Below, in pieces: positions 1 through 9,728 of a stretch of 64,000 nucleotides of DNA. Made by a program: the position numbers and the translations under genes. The notes beneath the pieces are model-generated. The model saw only the letters and a program-made list of their open reading frames with translations. It ran no database searches and was not told where the DNA came from. The stretch's first letter is position 1. Every line of letters begins with the position of its first letter. Origin of the DNA: Obesumbacterium proteus (GTDB lineage Bacteria; Pseudomonadota; Gammaproteobacteria; Enterobacterales; Enterobacteriaceae); assembly GCF_001586165.1 (NCBI RefSeq), contig NZ_CP014608.1, forward strand, positions 2,046,001 to 2,110,000, in the 5' to 3' direction.

Positions 1-1
1 T

Positions 2-1845
2 GTTGTAGAGTTTTATACCTCAGGCAGGGCCTCCAATGAGGCTGCATTCCTGTATCAGCTCTTTGCAAGAGTGTATGGTACAAATAATTTTCCTGACTGC
101 TCAAATATGTGTCATGAACCAACCAGTATTGGGCTAATGGAGAGTATTGGAGTGGGTAAGGGTACTGTAAAACTAGAGGATTTCGAGCACTGCGACCTCG
201 TTATTTGTATTGGTCATAATCCTGGGACAAACCACCCGCGGATGCTTACTTCTCTACGAGAAGTCGCCTTGAGAGGCGCTAAGATTATTGCAATAAATCC
301 GATGCAAGAGGTCGGTCTTACCAACTTTATCTCTCCCCAAAATCCTTATGAGATGCTAACCGACAAAGGTACTCCTTTAGTGAATGATTATTATCATGTC
401 CGTGTTGGAGGAGATATTGCGCTGATGAAAGGGGTCATGAGATGTCTTATCGAGTTGCACGAAAAGACTTTATCTCAAGGTAGAGAGGGGATCTTAGACA
501 TTGAGTTTGTTCAAAATCATACCAATGGGTATAGGGAATTGCGTACTGATGTGCTTAATACCGATTGGCAGCATATTGTCGAGAGTTGTGGTCTTAGTGA
601 AGAAGATATACAGCGCTTAGCCGCAAGCTATGCATCTTCCCAAAGCACCATAATCTGCTATGGCATGGGAATAACGCAGCACGAGCATGGAACTCGTAAT
701 GTACAGCAATTAGTCAACTTGCTGCTCTTAAAAGGAAATATAGGAAAGAAAGGTGCAGGCATTTGCCCTCTACGCGGCCATTCTAATGTCCAAGGCGATA
801 GAACCGTTGGAATTACGGAAAAACCGAGCAGTGAATTACTTCATAATCTGAATAAGCGATTCGGATTTATACCACCCAGTCAATTTGGGCATTCGGCTAT
901 CGAAAGTATGAAAGCTATCTGCAATGGAAAATCCAAGGCGCTGATTTGCCTTGGAGGAAATTTTGCAGCAGCAATGCCAGATTATGCAGTTACATATCCT
1001 AAGCTTAAAGAGTTGGAGCTAACGGTACACTTAGCAACTAAACTGAATACCTCTCATTTATTAGTCTCTAAAATAGCTATGTTTTCCCCGTATTGGGAAG
1101 AACAGAAAAAGATTTGCAGAAGGGTACTTATCAGTTTGTTAGCGTTGAAGACTCAATGTCTGTTGTTCATTCCTCCTGTGGAGTCCTAACACCAGCGAGT
1201 GAGGATCTGAAATCGGAGTGTGAAATTATTGCTGGAATAGCTAAAGCAACGTTAGGGCAGGAAAAGGTGAACTGGGATGAACTAAAGAGTAACTACGATA
1301 AAATTCGAGATCATATAGAGGAAGTCTTCCCAGATTTTAGCAATTATAATGAACGTGTGAGAAAACCGGGAGGCTTCACATTAACAAACTCCGCTGCAGA
1401 AAGGCGCTGGTCTACAGCATCAGGACGAGCAAATTTTGTAGTTGCTTCTAACCTACTTGAAGATCCCATGATCGCAAATAAAAAAGGTATCGTATTGGCG
1501 ACCGTACGTAGTCACGATCAATACAATACAACCATTTATGGGATGGATGACCGTTATCGAGGTGTATATGGGCAAAGAGATGTGTTGTTTCTTAGCAAAG
1601 AAACAGCTCGTAGCATGTCGATTAATGAAGGTGAACGAGTAAATATAATAGCCTTAGAATCTGATGGAACTCGTAGTGATAGAAGGATGAATAAGCTTAA
1701 AGTTGTCATTTATAAAATGGCAGATAAAACAGCTGCTACCTATTTCCCAGAGTCAAATCATATGCTTACTTTAGATCATTTTGATGAGAAAAGTGGTATT
1801 CCAGCTTATAAAAGCATTCCGGTAGAAATAGAAATTTTCGACTAA
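2..1845 (+). pseudogene. ydeP: YdeP-like molybdopterin oxidoreductase, 5'-truncated and frameshifted
   Basis: Catalytic subunit of the FdhF/YdeP type, a cytoplasmic molybdopterin oxidoreductase tied to acid resistance in E. coli; its substrate is unknown. The frame is open from base 2, so the N-terminus lies outside the window. The segments FYTSGRASNEAAF and DCSNMCHEPTS are typical of the YdeP family. The first frame runs to 1189, but homology leaves it near 1091 and continues in another frame from 1093 (LGRTEKDLQ, then EDSMSVVHSS) to 1845, ending in the molybdopterin dinucleotide-binding domain. Adding one T at 1093-1094 restores the full frame. The coding sequence is AT-rich, unlike the core genes to the right. 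The family call is firm; whether the break is real is not. Confidence 0.8.
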
Positions 1846-2264
1846 TGGTTGTGTTTAGTTTATATTTATATATTCGTTAATATTAAAGTGTAGACTATTC
1901 CTGTTGAGTGATTTTTTTGAATTAAATTCAACTTTATCTAACCAAATGGATTACAAAAAACCTATTTTTCTGAGGCCGAAAGTACAGTCTTCTGGAGTGT
2001 TATTAATGTCAGATATCAAAAGTTTTTGTAAGTTTTGCAGCTTTGTTATTTAAATAAAAACCGCAAGACTTTCAGCATGGTTAATTCTTTAGCAAAAAGA
2101 ATAATTATGTATCATGCTGTGTGAGTTGTAGATGACTTGATAGGGCTAATTTCAATTAAAAATCTAGGTGGAATATTGATGTTTTAATGGATTTTTATAT
2201 TTCATTAAATAAAAATCTAACTTTTATAAAGTGTTTGGATTTATTTTAAATAGGTCAGATAGCG
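1846..2264. other. AT-rich intergenic region
   Basis: About 420 bases between the YdeP-like gene and the AraC-type regulator. I see no convincing ORF, tRNA or strong terminator. The region is very AT-rich, as is common upstream of H-NS-silenced accessory genes, and presumably holds the regulator promoter. Confidence 0.4.
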
Positions 2265-2978
2265 ATGAATATACATAATTTAAAAGATACCAATACCTGT
2301 TATCTTCTTCTTAGTTGTGAAGAGAGTTTTTCATTTGAATCTGAAGATAAATATGAGTTGATTGGTTCTGATACTATAATCCTAACTAATAACGAGAATA
2401 GGAAATACTTCCCAAGTAGTAATATACATGAAATACCCATTAAGCAAAGTTTAATGCATGACTTGATTGGTTTTCTATCTGGTAGAAATTTAAAGTTAGT
2501 GAGCAGGAATAAAATAGCTGACTATCATAGCGCTGATTTTTGTGTACATGATATTTTTTTTAGAACGATTGATTTATCACATTCGCAAGATCAATCTGAT
2601 CAAGAAGAATCTAAGTTCGTAACACATATATTGATGCTTTTGTCTTATTTTTTTGACCAGTCTCAATTATTAAGCTATCTGTTACGCGCAGTTAGACATA
2701 TTACGTGTCTACAGGTGGAAGCTATTATTGAAAGTTGCCCATCCAAGAATTGGAAACTCACGGATATAGCTAATGAATTGTATATGAGTGCAAGTGGATT
2801 AAAAAGAAAACTACGAGAAGAAGGCACCTGCTATAAGCAGATTTTAATAAAGAGTCGCTTGGAGCTAGCAAAAAAACTACTTGAATCAAAAAATATTTCT
2901 ATATTTGATGTGGCCTGTAAATGTGGTTTTTCTAATACATCTTATTTTATTTCTGTATTCAAAAATATTATTCAATAA
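2265..2978 (+). CDS. AraC-family regulator (YdeO/GadX-like), 3' end probably frameshifted
   Basis: Transcriptional regulator of 237 residues as read. The N-terminal part is divergent. The C-terminal part (about 160-237) is an AraC double helix-turn-helix: KLTDIANELYMSASGLKRKL forms the first, and IFDVACKCGFSNTSYFISVF the second. Family members continue with F-K-x-Y-Y-G-x-T-P-x-x-Y, but here the frame stops at FKNIIQ. In the next frame, straight after the A5 run at 2961-2965, the sequence reads YYSITPSCY and stops at 3019. One missing A therefore probably removes the true C-terminus. Size and its place between ydeP-like and emrKY-like genes suggest a YdeO-type acid/drug regulator. The target genes are inferred only from neighbourhood. 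Confidence 0.8.
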   Translation: MNIHNLKDTNTCYLLLSCEESFSFESEDKYELIGSDTIILTNNENRKYFPSSNIHEIPIKQSLMHDLIGFLSGRNLKLVSRNKIADYHSADFCVHDIFFRTIDLSHSQDQSDQEESKFVTHILMLLSYFFDQSQLLSYLLRAVRHITCLQVEAIIESCPSKNWKLTDIANELYMSASGLKRKLREEGTCYKQILIKSRLELAKKLLESKNISIFDVACKCGFSNTSYFISVFKNIIQ

Positions 2979-3251
2979 CACCGTCTTGTTATTCAAAGGG
3001 AATATATCATTGCATATAAATATTGCGATGGCTTGAGTATACCTTGAGGGGTTACTGCCTGTTCATTTAATGAGGCTTTTTGTGAGGCGGATGACTTTTA
3101 TGCTAGCAATGTCTGCGAGTTTTATTATTGGGGCATACATGCTAACAGTCTTGATGATCAAGATGTGGAGCCATATCTTTATAATATAATGTTACTTATT
3201 TATATTTATTTGGCTGTTTTGTACTATTTAGTATCATGTTTGGAAAGTAAA

Positions 3252-4430
3252 ATGAGTATAAATGAAGTGTCAAAAGATAAAAAAAATATCACTAAGAAAA
3301 AACTAATATTATTAGTTTTATTTGGTTTTTTGTTTTGTGCTACTATTTTTTCAGTCTATTGGTACATAGATATCAGAGACTCACAGACAACTGATGATGC
3401 TTATGTATCTGGAAACAAAATCTCAATATCATCACAGGTAGCATCAAGCGTTGTAAGTATAAATTATACTAATACAGACCTAGTGAAAAAGGGAGATATA
3501 CTTGTTCAATTGGATAGCACTGATACTGCTTTAGCGTATAATAAAGCTAAAGGCAATTTATCAGAAACAGTTCGAAAAGTTAGACAGTTATATATAAATA
3601 ACGCACTTGATAAGGATAATATTGAGAAGGCGAGAATAGCATATGAACAATCACTTTCTGATTTGAATAGATATTCAAGACTTACTGGAGTTGCGGCTGT
3701 TCCACACGAAACTCTCCAGCATGCCAAAAATCTAGTTGCCAGCAATAAAGTCGGCCTTAATATCGCGTTGCAAGAATACAAAAGCAACCAAGCTTTATTA
3801 CTTAATACAAACTTTGCAAGTCAGCCATCTATACAAAATGCGGCCGATGCCGTACGCGAGGCATGGATAACACTGCAAAGAACCAGTATTAAAAGCCCAG
3901 TCACGGGCTATGTCGCACAACGTAATGTGAATGTTGGAGAAAATGTAAGTGTAGGGCAGAGTCTTATGGCCATAGTTCCAATGGATCAGTTTTGGATAGA
4001 TGCTAACTTTAAAGAAACTCAGTTGGGACAAGTTAAAATTGGGCAACAAGTTGATTTTACAACTGATATTTATGGAGATAGCGTTGTTTATACTGGGCAT
4101 GTTATGGGGATTAACATGGGCACAGGCTCAGCATTTTCATTGCTTCCTGCCCAGAATGCGTCAGGGAATTGGATAAAAGTTGTCCAACGTGTCCCGGTAA
4201 GAATTAAGATCAATATTGATCAACTAGAAAATAACCCATTGAGAATTGGTTTATCCGCGAATGTGAAAATTAAAACAATAGGTGGTGAGAACTCTTCGCT
4301 TCCGAAAACGCAACGTGCAACACCAGTTTATAGCAGCAAGACGCTAGTTTTAGATACTGCCGATGTAGATCGGGAAATTGTAAAATTATTAATGCTAATT
4401 AAGATATTTTATGGCTACTCAAATGAATAA
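3252..4430 (+). CDS. emrK: EmrA/EmrK-like membrane fusion protein
   Basis: Periplasmic adaptor of a tripartite MFS drug efflux pump, linking the inner-membrane EmrB/EmrY partner to an outer-membrane channel. I start it at 3252 (MSINEVSKDKK), which follows a GGAAAG ribosome site; an in-frame ATG at 3165 would add an unlikely hydrophobic extension. A basic N-tail is followed by one membrane helix (about 18-40), then TTDDAYVSGN and the lipoyl/HlyD fold with a coiled-coil hairpin, ending in a beta-barrel (LRIGLSANVKI). The last 15 residues are odd. Adding one A to the run at 4382-4385 would give VKIINAN and a stop at 4402, just before the next gene, instead of the present 20-base overlap. The emrK rather than emrA name is tentative. 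Confidence 0.82.
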   Translation: MSINEVSKDKKNITKKKLILLVLFGFLFCATIFSVYWYIDIRDSQTTDDAYVSGNKISISSQVASSVVSINYTNTDLVKKGDILVQLDSTDTALAYNKAKGNLSETVRKVRQLYINNALDKDNIEKARIAYEQSLSDLNRYSRLTGVAAVPHETLQHAKNLVASNKVGLNIALQEYKSNQALLLNTNFASQPSIQNAADAVREAWITLQRTSIKSPVTGYVAQRNVNVGENVSVGQSLMAIVPMDQFWIDANFKETQLGQVKIGQQVDFTTDIYGDSVVYTGHVMGINMGTGSAFSLLPAQNASGNWIKVVQRVPVRIKINIDQLENNPLRIGLSANVKIKTIGGENSSLPKTQRATPVYSSKTLVLDTADVDREIVKLLMLIKIFYGYSNE

Positions 4431-5949
4431 GATTTCTCCTCTCACAGGCGTGAATCTCGTGTTAGTCACTATTGCATTGTCGTTAGCGACTTTTATGCAA
4501 ATGCTTGATTCAACTATATCAAACGTAGCTATACCGACAATTTCTGGGTTTTTGGGTTCATCTACAAATGAAGGTACCTGGGTTATTACGTCATTTGGGG
4601 TAGCTAACGCAATCTCTATTCCAATTACAGGGCGCTTAGCCCTACGGTTTGGTGAGTTAAAACTATTTATTGTATCGGTTTCATTGTTTTCGTTGGCATC
4701 TCTTTGTTGTGGTTTATCTAATAGCTTGGATCTGCTGATTTTCTTTAGAGTGATTCAAGGTTTAGTTGCAGGCCCATTAATTCCATTGTCTCAAAGCTTG
4801 CTGTTACGGAATTATGCCCCCGAAAAAAGAAATATCGCACTTGCCTTGTGGTCTATGACAGTCATTATAGCACCTATATTTGGTCCAATTTTAGGTGGGT
4901 ATATTTGTGATAATTTCAGTTGGGGTTGGATATTCTTAATAAATGTTCCATTCGGGATCATTGTGGTTTTAACGACTACGTTTGTTTTGAAGGGGAGAGA
5001 GACAGAGATTATTCCTGTCAAGCTAAACTTGATTGGGTTGAGTTTATTGGTTTTAGGGGTTGGTTGCCTGCAAATAATGCTAGATAAAGGCAACGATCTA
5101 GACTGGTTTAGTTCTAACTGGATAGTCCTGCTCTGTATCGTATCGGTGCTGTCTATTATTCTTTTGATTATTTGGGAAGCGACTTCATCTAACCCATTGC
5201 TTGATCTAAGTCTATTTAAGTCTCGAAACTTCTGCATTGGTGTTTTAGCTATAAGCTGTGCTTACTTGATATATTCTGGTGCAATAGTTTTAATGCCTCA
5301 GTTATTGCAAGAGGTTTTTGGGTATACTTCGGTCTGGGCTGGACTAGCCTATTCTCCGATTGGTATTATTCCTCTTCTCATGGCGCCCATTATTGGTCAT
5401 TACGGCAATAAAATTGATATGAGAATATTAGTAACGTTCAGCTTTATCGTCTATGCAGGATGTTATTATTGGAGAGCAGTAACTTTTAGTACCAATATTG
5501 ATTTTACAGCAATCATTGTACCTCAATTTTTCCAGGGTTTTGCCGTTGCTTGCTTTTTTTTGCCGCTTACAACAATCACGTTATCAGGTCTTGCCCCTGA
5601 CAAATTTGCAGCAGCAACGAGTATGAGTAATTTTTTCCGTACCTTAGCGGGCTCTATAGGTACTTCAATTACAATCACGTTATGGAGCCGAGGAGGATCT
5701 TTTCATCATAGCAACTTATCTGAGTCTATTTCCTCTTTTAACCAAGAAAGTGTAGATTTAATTAAAAAGCTTGGCAGTGAAGGGTTAGATCTCGCCCAGT
5801 CGTTGCAATATATCAACACGCAGGTTACACAACAAAGCTTGTTAGTTTCTGCAAATGATATATTTTATTACTCATCTGGTATTTTTCTAATGCTTACATT
5901 AATCGTTTGGTTCGCACGACCTCCATTTAATACTAAACCTGTTACATGA
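4411..5949 (+). CDS. emrY: EmrB/EmrY-like DHA2 family MFS efflux transporter
   Basis: Proton-driven multidrug exporter of the inner membrane with 14 predicted helices, 512 residues, which is the normal size for EmrB/EmrY. The N-terminal MLDSTISNVAIPTISGFLG is the DHA2 helix-1 signature, and GGYICDNFSWGWIFLINVPFG is motif C followed by the helix-5/6 region. It follows the adaptor gene directly, so the two are surely one operon encoding one pump. With the ydeP-like and AraC-type genes upstream, the set mirrors the E. coli EvgA-controlled group. AT-rich like its neighbours. The substrate cannot be told from sequence. Confidence 0.88.
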   Translation: MATQMNKISPLTGVNLVLVTIALSLATFMQMLDSTISNVAIPTISGFLGSSTNEGTWVITSFGVANAISIPITGRLALRFGELKLFIVSVSLFSLASLCCGLSNSLDLLIFFRVIQGLVAGPLIPLSQSLLLRNYAPEKRNIALALWSMTVIIAPIFGPILGGYICDNFSWGWIFLINVPFGIIVVLTTTFVLKGRETEIIPVKLNLIGLSLLVLGVGCLQIMLDKGNDLDWFSSNWIVLLCIVSVLSIILLIIWEATSSNPLLDLSLFKSRNFCIGVLAISCAYLIYSGAIVLMPQLLQEVFGYTSVWAGLAYSPIGIIPLLMAPIIGHYGNKIDMRILVTFSFIVYAGCYYWRAVTFSTNIDFTAIIVPQFFQGFAVACFFLPLTTITLSGLAPDKFAAATSMSNFFRTLAGSIGTSITITLWSRGGSFHHSNLSESISSFNQESVDLIKKLGSEGLDLAQSLQYINTQVTQQSLLVSANDIFYYSSGIFLMLTLIVWFARPPFNTKPVT

Positions 5950-6038
5950 AATTACTTCAGGAATACTAGGAGAGAAATCTCTTAGTATTTAAATTATTCT
6001 GGAGAACGTAAAGGTGGTCGTTTTACTGATTATTGAAA

Positions 6039-6062
6039 TACCCTACGAGAGTACGTAGGGTA
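6039..6062 (+). terminator. Hairpin after emrY-like gene
   Basis: A perfect 9-bp stem (TACCCTACG / CGTAGGGTA) with a 6-base loop, 90 bases after the efflux gene. No U-tract follows, so termination is uncertain. Confidence 0.35.
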
Positions 6063-6142
6063 GGGCTGAAATGAGTAACAGATAACCGATGATTTTTAAG
6101 AACATCAGTTTGTATTTTTACACCAAAACTAAAGTGAATAAT

Positions 6143-6793
6143 TTAGTGATGTAGCATATCGTCAATGACTTGCTGCGTTGTCAGTTGATACGGATAGTAT
6201 GTAGGCCAATTATTCATTTCTGTCAGTAGTGCTTCTTGTGAGGTATTTCCCATGAAGATATGGAAATGAGACGATTTGCGCGGGGCAATAATATGATCGC
6301 TAAATTGCACGTATTTAGGTGCTTGACTGCCAGCATCTTTACACTCAAATAGATAGCGCACTCCTTTCTTCCCTGATGTGTAGTTCAGGATTTTGTATCC
6401 GCTATAGTCATACTTGCAGGAACTTTCCTTGTTCCCGCGCTGGAACGACATTACGCCATTTTCAATGCCGATAATATCCACATCGCTGGTGTATCCCTTA
6501 CGGTAATAGGATTTAATCTGCTCAAATGTTTGACTGGAGTCTTTTTTTGCTTTCATCTTGAACACCGGATCGAGCTCACCGCTTTGCAAGTATGGATAAA
6601 CTGACTGCCATACACCGTCCCAATCCGTCAGTTCTCTGTCTTTAACATTCTTATCGCTGAAAACACCGACAGTTGCCTGCTGCTCAACTTCGCTCATTGG
6701 CTTACCATGCGAATGATGTCCATGAGATTGTACATAGCCGCTAACTAAAAGCGCAATCAGAGCCAATGAAAGCTTACCAATATAATTTGCCAA
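6143..6793 (-). CDS. zinT: Periplasmic zinc/cadmium-binding protein ZinT
   Basis: ZinT (YodA) binds zinc in the periplasm and helps deliver it to ZnuA when zinc is scarce. The protein is 216 residues, the same as E. coli ZinT. It starts with a signal peptide (to about residue 23) and then the His-rich HGHHSHGKP segment typical of the family. A lipocalin-like ZinT domain follows, with SSHFHIFMG near the C-terminus supplying metal-binding histidines. It is a single gene, convergent with the efflux operon. A Zur-type palindrome lies just upstream, so it should be expressed under zinc starvation together with znuABC near the other end of the window. Confidence 0.95.
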   Translation of the reverse strand: MANYIGKLSLALIALLVSGYVQSHGHHSHGKPMSEVEQQATVGVFSDKNVKDRELTDWDGVWQSVYPYLQSGELDPVFKMKAKKDSSQTFEQIKSYYRKGYTSDVDIIGIENGVMSFQRGNKESSCKYDYSGYKILNYTSGKKGVRYLFECKDAGSQAPKYVQFSDHIIAPRKSSHFHIFMGNTSQEALLTEMNNWPTYYPYQLTTQQVIDDMLHH

Positions 6794-6819
6794 GATACTC
6801 TCTCCCTATGAGTCAAGAT

Positions 6820-6851
6820 GAGTAATGATATATTATAACATATCATTACTC
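6820..6851 (-). promoter_or_regulatory. Zur operator upstream of zinT
   Basis: Perfect inverted repeat with 12-base arms (GAGTAATGATAT / ATATCATTACTC) around ATTATAAC. The core GATATATTATAACATATC is very close to the gammaproteobacterial Zur consensus. It ends about 27 bases before the zinT start. Confidence 0.85.
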
Positions 6852-7108
6852 AATCGTGTTTTTATCAGATGTTGCATTACCGGGCATAATCGCTTGGTGG
6901 TCGCAAACGGGTTTATGGCAGAGTGAATCAAAATCCTCCTGTGAGTACTACAAACTAGCCTAAAGATTGAGGGGGTAGATTAGATAGCAGATGAAATGAA
7001 GAGGGTTTTTCTATGAATTTCGAATATTTTTCAGACCAATATTGTACTCAGCGTTGCGCTCAATTTTAGATGCGCCTCTGTAATATTATCTGAGGTGGCA
7101 TAAAATGA

Positions 7109-7136
7109 AAAAATCCACGCAATTGCGTGGATTTTT
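7109..7136 (-). terminator. Terminator of ychF
   Basis: Stem AAAATCCACGC / GCGTGGATTTT with a 4-base loop and A/T-rich flanks, placed about 37 bases after the ychF stop. Confidence 0.8.
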
Positions 7137-7172
7137 GTCAGGCATAAGGGGAATTTTACCCCAAAGCAGAAG

Positions 7173-8264
7173 TTAGACGTTGAACAAGAAGTTCATCACG
7201 TCGCCATCTTTAACGATGTAGTCTTTACCTTCTGAACGCATTTTACCGGCTTCTTTCGCGCCTTGTTCACCCTTGTAGGTGATGAAGTCGTCGAACGCGA
7301 TGGTTTGAGCGCGGATAAAGCCTTTTTCGAAGTCGGTGTGGATTTTACCAGCAGCCTGTGGTGCGGTAGCGCCAACAGGAATGGTCCACGCACGTACTTC
7401 TTTCACGCCAGCGGTGAAGTAGGTTTGCAGATTCAGCAGTTCGTAACCTGCGCGAATAACGCGGTTCAGGCCAGGCTCTTCCAGACCAAGTTCAGCCATG
7501 AATTCGTCACGGTCTGCATCGTCCAGTTCAGCGATATCAGATTCAACGGCGGCACACACGGCAACCACAACAGAACCTTCTTTCGCCGCGATTTCACGCA
7601 CGGTGTCTAAATACGGGTTATTTTCAAATCCGTCTTCGTTAACGTTAGCGATGTACATGGTTGGCTTCAGCGTCAGGAAGCTCAGGTAGCGGATGGCAGC
7701 CTTGTCTTCATCGCTTAAATCCAGCGCGCGCAGCATGCCTGCGTTTTCCAACTGTGGTAGACATTTTTCCAGCGCAGCCAATTCAGCTTTTGCGTCTTTA
7801 TCGCCGCCTTTGGCTTTCTTCTGCACACGGTGCATTGCACGTTCGCAGGTGTCTAAGTCAGACAGTGCCAGTTCAGTGTTGATAACGTCGATATCGTCAG
7901 CAGGATCAACTTTGTTGTTCACGTGAATGATGTTGTCGTTTTCGAAGCAACGAACAACGTGGCCGATCGCTTCCGTTTCACGGATGTTGGTCAGGAACTG
8001 GTTGCCCAGACCTTCGCCCTTAGAGGCGCCTTTTACCAAACCAGCGATATCAACGAATTCCATGGTGGTTGGCAGGATGCGCTGTGGTTTTACGATCTCA
8101 GCCAGTTTGTCCAGACGCGGATCAGGCATAGGAACGACGCCGGTGTTCGGTTCAATGGTACAGAACGGGAAGTTCGCTGCTTCGATACCCGCTTTGGTCA
8201 GCGCATTGAACAGAGTGGATTTACCAACGTTTGGCAGGCCCACAATACCGCATTTGAATCCCAT
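7173..8264 (-). CDS. ychF: Redox-regulated ATPase YchF (Obg family)
   Basis: YchF (OLA1 type) is a ribosome-associated P-loop NTPase that prefers ATP to GTP and is linked to oxidative-stress control. It is 363 residues, the same as E. coli. G1 is GLPNVGKST (residues 8-16), G3 is DIAGLVKGASKGEGLGN, and the NVNEDG motif replaces the GTP-specific NKxD. The C-terminal TGS domain ends in KDGDVMNFLFNV. It lies downstream of pth on the same strand, as in other enterobacteria. Nothing unusual is seen. Confidence 0.97.
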   Translation of the reverse strand: MGFKCGIVGLPNVGKSTLFNALTKAGIEAANFPFCTIEPNTGVVPMPDPRLDKLAEIVKPQRILPTTMEFVDIAGLVKGASKGEGLGNQFLTNIRETEAIGHVVRCFENDNIIHVNNKVDPADDIDVINTELALSDLDTCERAMHRVQKKAKGGDKDAKAELAALEKCLPQLENAGMLRALDLSDEDKAAIRYLSFLTLKPTMYIANVNEDGFENNPYLDTVREIAAKEGSVVVAVCAAVESDIAELDDADRDEFMAELGLEEPGLNRVIRAGYELLNLQTYFTAGVKEVRAWTIPVGATAPQAAGKIHTDFEKGFIRAQTIAFDDFITYKGEQGAKEAGKMRSEGKDYIVKDGDVMNFLFNV

Positions 8265-8399
8265 GTGTTATCACCTTAACTTATTGAATATCAACAACTA
8301 AATTTTAGTATGTCGAAGAAATTGGAAATTATCCGCCAATTATACACGCAAAGTACCTTTTTCTCGAATCATCCATCGGGAAAGGACGCGCATATATGA

Positions 8400-8990
8400 T
8401 CAGCGTGGTGTAGATTTGAAGCCGTTCATACGCGCCATTGCGCGATCGATGCCTTCTTTCAGCAGCACTTCGGTACAGCGCAGCGCTTCATCAATAGCGT
8501 CGTCAATCAATGGCTGTTCGCTGGCGAGTGGCTTGCCCAGCACAAAACCGACAACTTTGCTTTTATCGCCTGGGTGGCCAATGCCGATGCGTAGACGGTA
8601 AAAGTTAGGGTTATTACCCAGTTTGCTCTGAATATCTTTGAGGCCGTTATGACCGCCGTTTCCGCCGCCTAACTTTAATTTGGCCACGCCTGGTGGTAGG
8701 TCTAGCTCATCGTGTGCAACCAGAATCTCATCGGGCTGAATACGGTAAAAGGTGGCGAGGGCGGCAACGGCCTTACCGCTCAAGTTCATAAACGTGGTTG
8801 GCACCAATAAGCGTACATCGTTGCCAGCCAAATTTAGGCGCGCGGTATAGCCATAAAATTTGCTTTCTTCCTTCAGTGACTGACCGTTACGTTCAGCCAG
8901 TGCATCGACGAACCATGCCCCTGCGTTATGACGTGTTTGTGCGTATTCCGCTCCTGGATTGGCAAGGCCGACAATTAGTTTGATAGTCAC
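8400..8990 (-). CDS. pth: Peptidyl-tRNA hydrolase
   Basis: Releases tRNA from peptidyl-tRNA that drops off the ribosome; an essential cytoplasmic enzyme. The family motifs are complete: VGLANPG near the start, TRHNAG with the catalytic His, FMNLSGKAV, HDELDLPPG with the catalytic Asp, and GGNGGHNGLK. I prefer the GTG at 8990 (product starting M-TIKLIVGL), matching the E. coli N-terminus; a GTG four codons upstream at 9002 is also possible. It precedes ychF by 135 bases and may be cotranscribed with it. Confidence 0.95.
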   Translation of the reverse strand: MTIKLIVGLANPGAEYAQTRHNAGAWFVDALAERNGQSLKEESKFYGYTARLNLAGNDVRLLVPTTFMNLSGKAVAALATFYRIQPDEILVAHDELDLPPGVAKLKLGGGNGGHNGLKDIQSKLGNNPNFYRLRIGIGHPGDKSKVVGFVLGKPLASEQPLIDDAIDEALRCTEVLLKEGIDRAMARMNGFKSTPR

Positions 8991-9187
8991 GTTTTGTTCC
9001 ACGTATCAGAGAAGAAATTCAGCCGCGCATTTTACCCCTATGCGGCGGGAATGCAAAAGCTTGGCTTAAAGGAGGGCGTTAAGTTAAAAAATAGTCATTA
9101 ATTGGACAAATTATGATCGCGCTATAGAATCAGTAGTGTTAAGGGTAATGTAAAAATAACGTAAAGAAAGATAAGCGAAAAAGCACA

Positions 9188-9212
9188 AATTGTGATGTAT
9201 AGCGCAATAACC
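9188..9212 (+). promoter_or_regulatory. Possible CRP site upstream of ychH
   Basis: TGTGATGTATAGCGCA has a perfect left half and a weak right half of the CRP site. E. coli ychH is CRP-controlled, so the position is sensible, but the match is weak. Confidence 0.3.
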
Positions 9213-9292
9213 ATACGCCATATGAGTCTATACTTTAAGCATAAGGAAAGATTGAACGCCGGAAGGCGTAACACATTAAGTGTTCTAACTTG

Positions 9293-9302
9293 AGGAGGTG
9301 AT
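9293..9302 (+). promoter_or_regulatory. Very strong ribosome binding site of ychH
   Basis: AGGAGGTGAT pairs over ten bases with the 16S 3' end and sits close to the ATG at 9305. Two small hairpins lie just upstream: ACGCC-ggaa-GGCGT (9256-9269) and AACAC-attaa-GTGTT (9270-9284). Confidence 0.7.
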
Positions 9303-9304
9303 TT

Positions 9305-9577
9305 ATGAAACGTAAAACTGCCATGAGGCTCGGTAACGTTTTTATGGGGTTAGGCCTGATCACCATGGTTGGCGGCGTAGGTTACTCCGTTCTTGCCCAG
9401 CTGCCTCAGCTCAATTTACCTCAGTTTCTGTCACACGGCGCTGTTATGAGTATCTTCGTTGGGGCGCTGTTATGGTTGGCCGGTGCGCGTATCGGTGGTC
9501 ATGAACGTGTTGCCGACCGTTACTGGTGGGTTCGCCACTTTGATAAACGCTGTAATCGTAATACTCGTCATTCTTAA
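9305..9577 (+). CDS. ychH: Small inner-membrane stress protein YchH
   Basis: DUF2583 family, 90 residues (E. coli 92). Two hydrophobic segments (about 8-30 and 46-63) indicate a small inner-membrane protein with a short basic C-terminus. In E. coli it is induced by peroxide, cadmium and acid and is CRP-dependent, but its molecular role is unknown. It lies between pth and prs, as in E. coli, on the opposite strand to both. The start is fixed by an unusually strong Shine-Dalgarno sequence. Confidence 0.9.
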   Translation: MKRKTAMRLGNVFMGLGLITMVGGVGYSVLAQLPQLNLPQFLSHGAVMSIFVGALLWLAGARIGGHERVADRYWWVRHFDKRCNRNTRHS

Positions 9578-9667
9578 CCTTTCACAAACGGTTGTTTTGA
9601 GTAATAAGATTGTGTTTAAGAAGTTGTTAGTGAATAAGATTAAATGAATATTAGCCTGATAAATTAA

Positions 9668-9702
9668 AACGCCGCACTGCTTTCGCAACGCGGCGTTTTT
9701 TT
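9668..9702 (+). terminator. Terminator of ychH
   Basis: AACGCCGC / GCGGCGTT stem followed by a run of T's, 91 bases after the ychH stop. Confidence 0.8.
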
Positions 9703-9728
9703 GTTTGCGTCCTACCCAGTGCAAACAA

